Of a stretch of 6,945 nt of DNA, positions 1 to 4,045 are shown piece after piece. Position numbers and translations under genes: made by a program. The first letter of the stretch is position 1; each line of letters begins with the position of its first letter. The notes below the pieces were generated by a model that did not search any database, was not told the DNA's origin, and was given only the letters and a program-made list of their open reading frames with translations. This stretch comes from CANGYM01 sp044235825 (lineage in GTDB: Bacteria > Pseudomonadota > Alphaproteobacteria > JAJTHO01 > CANGYM01): assembly GCA_044235825.1 (NCBI GenBank), contig JBIIHL010000060.1, positions 1-6,945 of the forward strand. Reading direction: 5' to 3'.

Positions 1-125
1 TAGTGTTTCCACTTTATTCCCGTACTGGCCTGCGAACGGCGCCTAGCGTCGCTCACCTAGATTCACTAGGCATCGCTCCGCTAGGCTTGTTCTCGGCTCA
101 GTACGAAAATAAATTGAAAACACTA
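1..125. repeat. Imperfect hairpin (inverted-repeat) intergenic element
   Basis: The element is bounded by 27-base inverted arms at 1-27 and 99-125 that match at 23 of 27 positions and end in TAGTGTTT / AAACACTA. Inside, GCCTAGCG at 41-48 pairs exactly with CGCTAGGC at 79-86, and CCTAG at 56-60 pairs with CTAGG at 66-70 around a 5-base loop, so the whole stretch can fold into one long interrupted hairpin. It carries no reading frame of note. The form recalls small non-autonomous palindromic elements (REP, MITE or Rickettsia-palindrome types), but I do not recognise a named family. It lies just past the terminator of the OmpA-like gene, and the window edge may cut off further copies. Confidence 0.75.
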
Positions 126-220
126 TAGTATTTTCACTATACCCCTCTAATTCCATACTGACTTGCGAACGGCGCCTAGCTTCACTCACCTAAACATGGG
201 ACAGAAACCATAGTGTTTCC
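126..220. repeat. Degraded partial copy of the hairpin element
   Basis: This stretch starts exactly where the complete element ends. Positions 151-192 match 18-59 of the first copy at 36 of 42 positions, including a perfect 17-base block (31-47 and 164-180). Similarity stops after about 192, so the second half of the hairpin is missing. A further TAGTGTTTCC at 211-220, identical to 1-10, looks like the left end of a third copy whose body is no longer recognisable. The layout suggests nested or tandem insertion followed by decay. Confidence 0.6.
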
Positions 221-252
221 AACACCTTGATATTCCCCCGCTCTCTTTAACG

Positions 253-284
253 AAAAAAAGGCCAAGGGAATATCCCTTGGCCTT
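253..284 (-). terminator. Rho-independent terminator of the OmpA-like gene
   Basis: A perfect 12-base-pair stem (258-269 with 273-284) encloses a 3-base loop. On the minus strand the hairpin is followed at once by seven T residues (complement of the A run at 253-259). It lies 25 bases past the stop of the OmpA-like gene. There is no T run on the plus-strand side, so it should act only on minus-strand transcripts. Confidence 0.93.
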
Positions 285-308
285 CAAGAATGGTCTGTTT
301 AAAAAGAC

Positions 309-944
309 CTACTGGGCAGCAGGCTGCTCAGGAGCGGCAGGGGCCGCAGCGGCAGAGAACTCAAAAGCAAGTTCTGTACGACGGTTTTTCCACAGACACT
401 CAATGCGCTTGACGCGTTTTTTAACATCGTCACAACGAACCACCAAGTCATCATAGGCCAAACCTTTCAGCTCGGTGGACTGAACATCTTTGTAACCGTT
501 CTGGGTCAGGTAATCCAAAACAGCTTGGGCACGTCTTTCAGAGAGTTTCTGGTTGTACGCGCGGGTTCCGATGGGGTCTGTGTAACCAATAATGCGGGCA
601 TTTTTAATGGTGCCAGATTTCAGAGCGGCCAGAACGCGATCCAGTTTTTCTTTTTCAGAAGGTTTGATGTTGGATTTGTCAAAATCAAAGTAAACGGTTG
701 CTTCTTCGGTGGTCACAGCACCGCCAGCAAACAGATTTTCTTGTGTTTTTTGAACTTCTGTTGTGGTGGCACAAGGATCATTGGCTTGGGTCCACTTTGT
801 GCGAACACAGTTACCGGATTTGGCAAAAACAGGTTGACCATTTTTATCGTACACAGAATCACGGTTAGCACCTTCTGCTTTGGCGGCCACGACAGAGGCC
901 AACGCCATAACAAGGCCCAAACATAAACATTTTAACTTTGACAT
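309..944 (-). CDS. OmpA-family peptidoglycan-binding protein without a beta-barrel
   Basis: A 211-residue envelope protein expected to be exported by Sec and to tie the outer membrane or periplasm to peptidoglycan. Residues 1-23 form a signal peptide with a likely cut after AKA. Residues about 84-196 are an OmpA C-terminal domain: YFDFD at 85-89, GYTD at 120-123 and LSERRA at 134-139. D123 and R138 match the pair that holds diaminopimelate in E. coli OmpA, with the same 15-residue spacing. C171 and C183 match that family's disulfide, followed by NRRTE. The tail (198-211) is rich in Ala and Pro. At 211 residues it lacks the N-terminal eight-strand barrel of E. coli OmpA (about 346 residues), so it resembles RmpM-like or short OmpA proteins. 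An AGGGG ribosome site (953-957) sits 8 bases before the ATG. It has its own terminator and probably its own promoter. Confidence 0.93.
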   Translation of the reverse strand: MSKLKCLCLGLVMALASVVAAKAEGANRDSVYDKNGQPVFAKSGNCVRTKWTQANDPCATTTEVQKTQENLFAGGAVTTEEATVYFDFDKSNIKPSEKEKLDRVLAALKSGTIKNARIIGYTDPIGTRAYNQKLSERRAQAVLDYLTQNGYKDVQSTELKGLAYDDLVVRCDDVKKRVKRIECLWKNRRTELAFEFSAAAAPAAPEQPAAQ

Positions 945-1093
945 AACAGAAACCCCTGCATTTTTTCTTTGTGAATGGATATAGGGCTTGAAAAAACAAG
1001 CTTTGGATTAGATGCATAAGCCATTCTGCACAAACTTGCAACGAATTTTGATGATCCTGATCCCCTGAAAGGATGAAAACTGTTGTTTATTTG
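945..1093 (-). other. Gap between the permease and OmpA-like genes
   Basis: This 149-base gap holds the ribosome site and leader of the OmpA-like gene. A small stem-loop (GCTTG, six T, CAAGC on the minus strand; 986-1001) lies in the probable 5' leader. I found no convincing terminator for the upstream operon: the only candidate, an ATCCT/AGGAT stem with a loop of about 10 bases near 1053-1073, has no T run. Read-through into the OmpA-like gene is therefore possible. Confidence 0.5.
1013..1041 (-). promoter_or_regulatory. Tentative sigma70-type promoter for the OmpA-like gene
   Basis: On the minus strand TTGCAA (1036-1041) is separated by 17 bases from TATGCA (1013-1018). The -35 has four of six consensus bases and the -10 has only three, so the match is weak. 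A better -10, TCTAAT (1007-1012), overlaps downstream but lacks a good -35. Either would give a leader of roughly 55-60 bases. Confidence 0.3.
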
Positions 1094-1789
1094 TCACGCA
1101 TGACGTGAGATTTGCCTTTGAAAACGTCGCTCTAAACAGGAAAAAATACGATTGCTGACAAGGGAAAGGGCGAAATACAGCACGCACGCCAAACCATAAA
1201 ATTCAAAAGGACTATAGGTTCGGGCAATCAAGGTACGGGTGACACCTGTGAGTTCCATCAACGTAATGGTGCTGGCCACCGCACTGCCCTTGATGAGCAA
1301 AATCCATTCATTATTAAGCCCCCCTAGGCTGTTGCGCAGCGCCAAAGGAAGGACAATACGATACGCCATCACAACAGGAGACATTCCAAAGGCACGCGCC
1401 GCATCCAAGCTGTTTTTGGGGATGGCCTGAATGCCACCGTACAAAATTTCCGAAATATAGGCGCTGGCATTAAGCGTCAGAGCCACCAAGGCGCAAACCC
1501 AAGGTTCCGCCAAGCCTCCTTGCCATAAAAAACTGTGTTGAATGGTTTCAAATTGGGAAAGGCCATAATACAAAAGAAACAGCTGAACCAACAGGGGCGT
1601 ACCCCGAAAAAAGAAACTATAAGCCAGCACCGTTTCTTTTAAAAAAGAGATCCCTGAAAACCGAAAGGCCAGCCAAACCAGACTGAGCACAAAGGCCACG
1701 CTATACGATAAAGACACCAGCAAGATGGTTTGCACGAACCCTGAAAAAACGTCCGGCAGGGCGGCCAGAAAAACCTCTTTTTCAATCAT
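1094..1789 (-). CDS. Amino-acid ABC transporter permease, HisM/ArtM-like
   Basis: A 231-residue inner-membrane subunit of a polar amino-acid importer, which would normally pair with a second permease, an ATPase and a periplasmic binding protein. Residues 60-76 carry the FFRGTPLLVQLFLLYYG segment typical of the family. The ATPase-contact EAA loop is seen at about 129-148 (DAARAFG, then RIVLP), with Asp in place of the usual Glu. Several hydrophobic segments (about 15-42, 54-77, 97-117 and 195-215) fit a five-helix permease. The overall pattern, including TYSPFEFYG near the end, looks closest to HisM (histidine, lysine, arginine or ornithine uptake), but the substrate cannot be read from sequence. 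The ATG overlaps the 3' end of tatC by 8 bases (ATGATTGA), which suggests translational coupling; the ribosome site is weak. No partner subunit is adjacent, so it is an orphan here. Confidence 0.9.
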   Translation of the reverse strand: MIEKEVFLAALPDVFSGFVQTILLVSLSYSVAFVLSLVWLAFRFSGISFLKETVLAYSFFFRGTPLLVQLFLLYYGLSQFETIQHSFLWQGGLAEPWVCALVALTLNASAYISEILYGGIQAIPKNSLDAARAFGMSPVVMAYRIVLPLALRNSLGGLNNEWILLIKGSAVASTITLMELTGVTRTLIARTYSPFEFYGLACVLYFALSLVSNRIFSCLERRFQRQISRHA

Positions 1790-2609
1790 AAAGGCCCGTT
1801 TTCTTCTCAGGGGTTGGGATTTTGGATTCGGGATCTTGGGCTTGGGATCCTCGGCGCTGCATCCACCCGCAAAGCCAAAGGGTCCCCTCGAACAAAACCC
1901 ACAACGGCAAGGCCAAAGCCAGCTGACTGATCACATCCGGCGGGGTAATCACAGCCGCCACCATCAAAATGGCGACAAACACGTGACGGCGGTACTGTTT
2001 CAGGCGGTCCAGCCCAATCACATTGCGGTAAATCAAAATGGCCAAAACCAACGGGAACAAAAACGCCACACCAAACGCCAAAAGAATATGCAAAATCAAT
2101 CCAAAATAATCATCCATTTTGGGATCAATTTGAATGGGCAGACCCTCTTGGCTTTGAAAACTCAGGAAAAAATGCCACGCCAAGGGAATCACCCCAAAAT
2201 AGGCCAGCAACAAACCCATGACAAACAAAACGGGGCCCGCAATAAAAAATCCCCGCACAATTCCTTTTTCACGGGGGTAAAGACCAGGGGCGAGAAAGGC
2301 CCAAATCTGATAAAGGAAAATCGGCAGGGATAAAATCATCCCCCCCCAAAGGGCCGTTTTTAGGTACACCACAAAGGCCTCTGTCAGGCCTGTATACATC
2401 AAACGCCGCCCCTCTTCATCCCCAAAAGCATGCCGCAGGGGTGCCGCCAGCATCTGATAGATATCCTGAACAAAGCCATAACACAGCAAAGAAAACCCCA
2501 TCCATGACCCCACAGCCACCATCAGGCGGCGCCGCAGCTCTTGCATATGGGCCAGCAGGGGCTGCTGAGGCAAATCGGAGTCCAAAGGAGGTTCAGACGT
2601 GGTATTCAT
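1782..2609 (-). CDS. tatC: Sec-independent (twin-arginine) translocase subunit TatC
   Basis: This 275-residue inner-membrane protein is the core of the Tat receptor: together with TatB it binds twin-arginine signal peptides and recruits TatA for export of folded proteins. The cytoplasmic N-terminus has HMQELRRRL (21-29), where E24 matches the conserved Glu of the E. coli signal-binding site. The first cytoplasmic loop has FLAPGLYPRE (105-114), where E114 matches E. coli E103. A later ITPPDVISQ motif is also typical. Hydrophobic stretches fit the six-helix topology. At 275 residues it is slightly longer than the usual 250-260, owing to a polar tail. It starts 6 bases after the tatB stop without a strong ribosome site and overlaps the following permease gene by 8 bases, which points to coupled translation. 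Confidence 0.97.
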   Translation of the reverse strand: MNTTSEPPLDSDLPQQPLLAHMQELRRRLMVAVGSWMGFSLLCYGFVQDIYQMLAAPLRHAFGDEEGRRLMYTGLTEAFVVYLKTALWGGMILSLPIFLYQIWAFLAPGLYPREKGIVRGFFIAGPVLFVMGLLLAYFGVIPLAWHFFLSFQSQEGLPIQIDPKMDDYFGLILHILLAFGVAFLFPLVLAILIYRNVIGLDRLKQYRRHVFVAILMVAAVITPPDVISQLALALPLWVLFEGTLWLCGWMQRRGSQAQDPESKIPTPEKKTGLYD

Positions 2610-2615
2610 AAAACA

Positions 2616-2885
2616 TCACGGCTGAGGCCCCTCGTCCTTTGGGGACGCAGGGGGTTTTAAGGGGGAATCGGGGGTCACATCTCTGTAAAACCCTTTTACA
2701 TCGCGATAAACGCCCGAGCGATCCATGGATTCATGAAACTGGGTTTTCACATCGTGCCAGTGCATTTGCAACGAGCGGATCCACGTCCCTGCCTTTCCGG
2801 CCATAATCACCATGTCTTTGGGGCCCAACAACACCAAAGCCCCCACAGCCACCACGAGCAATTCTGTCCAAGAAACCCCGAACAT
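2616..2885 (-). CDS. tatB: Sec-independent (twin-arginine) translocase subunit TatB
   Basis: An 89-residue protein with one N-terminal membrane helix (about 5-20), a Gly-Pro hinge (G21-P22), an amphipathic helix and a polar, Pro-rich tail. In the Tat pathway TatB pairs with TatC to form the signal-peptide receptor. The start MFGVSWTELLVV has the acidic residue E8 typical of TatB (TatA usually has Gln at this place), and LGPKDM is a common alphaproteobacterial TatB hinge. It is short for TatB (171 residues in E. coli) and closer to TatA in length, so a TatA assignment or a dual role cannot be fully excluded. It begins 2 bases after the cysK stop; the nearest ribosome-site-like GGA lies within the end of cysK. 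tatC follows after 6 bases. No tatA precedes it in the window. Confidence 0.9.
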   Translation of the reverse strand: MFGVSWTELLVVAVGALVLLGPKDMVIMAGKAGTWIRSLQMHWHDVKTQFHESMDRSGVYRDVKGFYRDVTPDSPLKPPASPKDEGPQP

Positions 2886-2887
2886 CC

Positions 2888-3826
2888 CTAATCATCCAGG
2901 CCATCAAACAAGGCCGTGGACAAATAGCGCTCCGCCGAAGAGGGCAGGATCACAACAATCATTTTTCCTTTGTTTTCCGAACGACTGGCCACCTGAATGG
3001 CCGCCCACAGGGACGCACCAGAGGAAATGCCCACGGGCATGCCCTCGCTACGAGCCACCAAACGGGCGGTGGCAAAGGCATCATCGTTGCTGACCCCAAT
3101 AATTTCATCAATAATGCCGGTGTTTAGGATATCTGGCTTAAAACCCGCCCCAATCCCCTGAATTTTGTGGGGACCCGGGGTGCCACCGCTCAGGACGGGG
3201 CTGTCTTTGGGCTCCACCGCCACCATCTTAAGCGTGGGCTTTTTTTCTTTCAGGGTTTCGCCAAGGCCCGTGATGGTGCCACCGGTGCCAACGCCGGAAA
3301 TGATGATATCCACGGCGCCGTTCGTGTCTTTCCAGATTTCTTCGGCGGTTGTGCGGCGATGAACGTCGGGGTTGGCTTCATTTTTAAACTGTTGCAACAT
3401 CACGGCGCCCGGCAAGTCTGCCAGCAGCTCTTCCGCCTTGGCAATGGCCCCCTTCATCCCCAAGCTGGCGGGGGTTAAATGCAATTCGGCCCCCAGCAAA
3501 CGAAGCATTTTTCGGCGTTCCATGGACATGCTCTCGGGCATGGTCAAAATCAGACGGTATCCCTTGGCCGCCGCCACAAAGGCCAACGCAATACCGGTGT
3601 TGCCAGAGGTGGGCTCCACCAAGATGCCCCCTTTTTTTAAGATGCCCGCCCGTTCCGCCGACTCAACCATCGCCCGTCCAATGCGGTCTTTCACGGATGA
3701 CAAGGGGTTAAAAAATTCAAGCTTTCCCACCACATCGGCCTGCAGGGCCATCTGTGCGGTTAATTTGGGAAAACGCACCAAAGGGGTTTTCCCAATGGTA
3801 TCCAGAAAACTGCTGTGAATGGTCAT
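2888..3826 (-). CDS. cysK: Cysteine synthase A (O-acetylserine sulfhydrylase)
   Basis: This 312-residue cytoplasmic PLP enzyme makes L-cysteine and acetate from O-acetyl-L-serine and sulfide, the last step of sulfur assimilation. K46 in NPLSSVKDR (40-48) is the PLP lysine. PTSGNTG (72-78) is the substrate-binding loop, GVGTGGT (178-184) holds the PLP phosphate, and GISSGAS (266-272) provides the residues near the pyridine nitrogen. The end, LPSSAERYLST, is typical of the family. The length fits CysK (about 310-325) and there is no haem or CBS domain, so a cystathionine beta-synthase is unlikely; CysM cannot be fully ruled out. A GAGGG ribosome site (3833-3837) 6 bases before the ATG supports this start. 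It is the first gene of the probable cysK-tatB-tatC-permease operon and has a strong promoter about 40 bases upstream. Confidence 0.95.
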   Translation of the reverse strand: MTIHSSFLDTIGKTPLVRFPKLTAQMALQADVVGKLEFFNPLSSVKDRIGRAMVESAERAGILKKGGILVEPTSGNTGIALAFVAAAKGYRLILTMPESMSMERRKMLRLLGAELHLTPASLGMKGAIAKAEELLADLPGAVMLQQFKNEANPDVHRRTTAEEIWKDTNGAVDIIISGVGTGGTITGLGETLKEKKPTLKMVAVEPKDSPVLSGGTPGPHKIQGIGAGFKPDILNTGIIDEIIGVSNDDAFATARLVARSEGMPVGISSGASLWAAIQVASRSENKGKMIVVILPSSAERYLSTALFDGLDD

Positions 3827-3852
3827 AACAAGCCCTCGTAAAAAACCCTACG

Positions 3853-3863
3853 TCATGCCATGA
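3853..3863. promoter_or_regulatory. 11-base palindrome at the predicted cysK transcription start
   Basis: TCATG-C-CATGA is a perfect dyad around one central base. It directly abuts the -10 box at 3864-3869 and covers the expected transcription start near 3857. This position would suit an operator for a repressor, but such a short palindrome can occur by chance and I do not recognise the regulator. Confidence 0.35.
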
Positions 3864-3892
3864 TTTATAATCGCAATTTGGGGCCCTGTCTA
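3864..3892 (-). promoter_or_regulatory. Strong sigma70-type promoter of the cysK operon
   Basis: On the minus strand TAGACA (3887-3892) and TATAAA (3864-3869) each match the consensus at five of six positions and are separated by exactly 17 bases. The expected start is near 3857, giving a leader of about 30 bases that contains the cysK ribosome site. It is the best promoter in the window and probably drives cysK, tatB, tatC and the permease gene together. Confidence 0.75.
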
Positions 3893-4045
3893 TGGGGAAC
3901 GGGGGCCTTTGCTGATCCCTGTTTCGCGTGCCCCCCGCTTAGAAAAATCATGAATGATTGCCCCTATCACGGCGTCGTTGGACAGGTCGTCCCCCACTGG
4001 GGTTTTAAGGCCGTAGTCCAAGCGGGGGGTGTACCTGTATCACCC
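3893..4045. other. Gap downstream of the large protein gene with inverted repeats
   Basis: This stretch lies between the stop of the large gene and the cysK promoter. It contains a perfect 10-base inverted repeat, CCCCCCGCTT at 3931-3940 and AAGCGGGGGG at 4020-4029, with 79 bases between. Within that interval are two smaller dyads: AATCAT-GA-ATGATT (3946-3959) and CCCC-ACT-GGGG (3992-4002). None has the GC stem plus T run of a classical terminator on the minus strand. It could be a structured 3' end or rho-dependent termination zone of the large gene's transcript. A minus-strand open frame of 49 codons (3893-4039) also runs through it without an ATG. Confidence 0.4.

Noticed and set aside
1..220. 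CRISPR array suggested by repeated blocks
   Set aside because: There are only two imperfect copies of a long palindromic unit, with no regular spacers and no cas genes.
525..926. Plus-strand open frame of 133 codons opposite the OmpA-like gene
   Set aside because: It is the antisense shadow of a clearly recognised gene, with no family features and a Phe-rich low-quality translation.
1053..1073. Possible terminator after the permease gene
   Set aside because: The stem is only about 5 bases with a loop of about 10 and is not followed by a T run on the minus strand.
1725..2333. Plus-strand open frame of 202 codons
   Set aside because: It lies antisense to tatC and the permease start; its Gln/Asn/His/Lys-rich product reflects reversed membrane-helix codons rather than a real protein.
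3946..3959. AATCAT/ATGATT dyad followed by T residues on the minus strand as a terminator
   Set aside because: The stem is six mostly A-T pairs with a 2-base loop, too weak for a convincing rho-independent terminator.
3976..3984. GTTGGAC resembling an integron attC core
   Set aside because: Only one core-like heptamer is present with no matching partner site or cassette structure.
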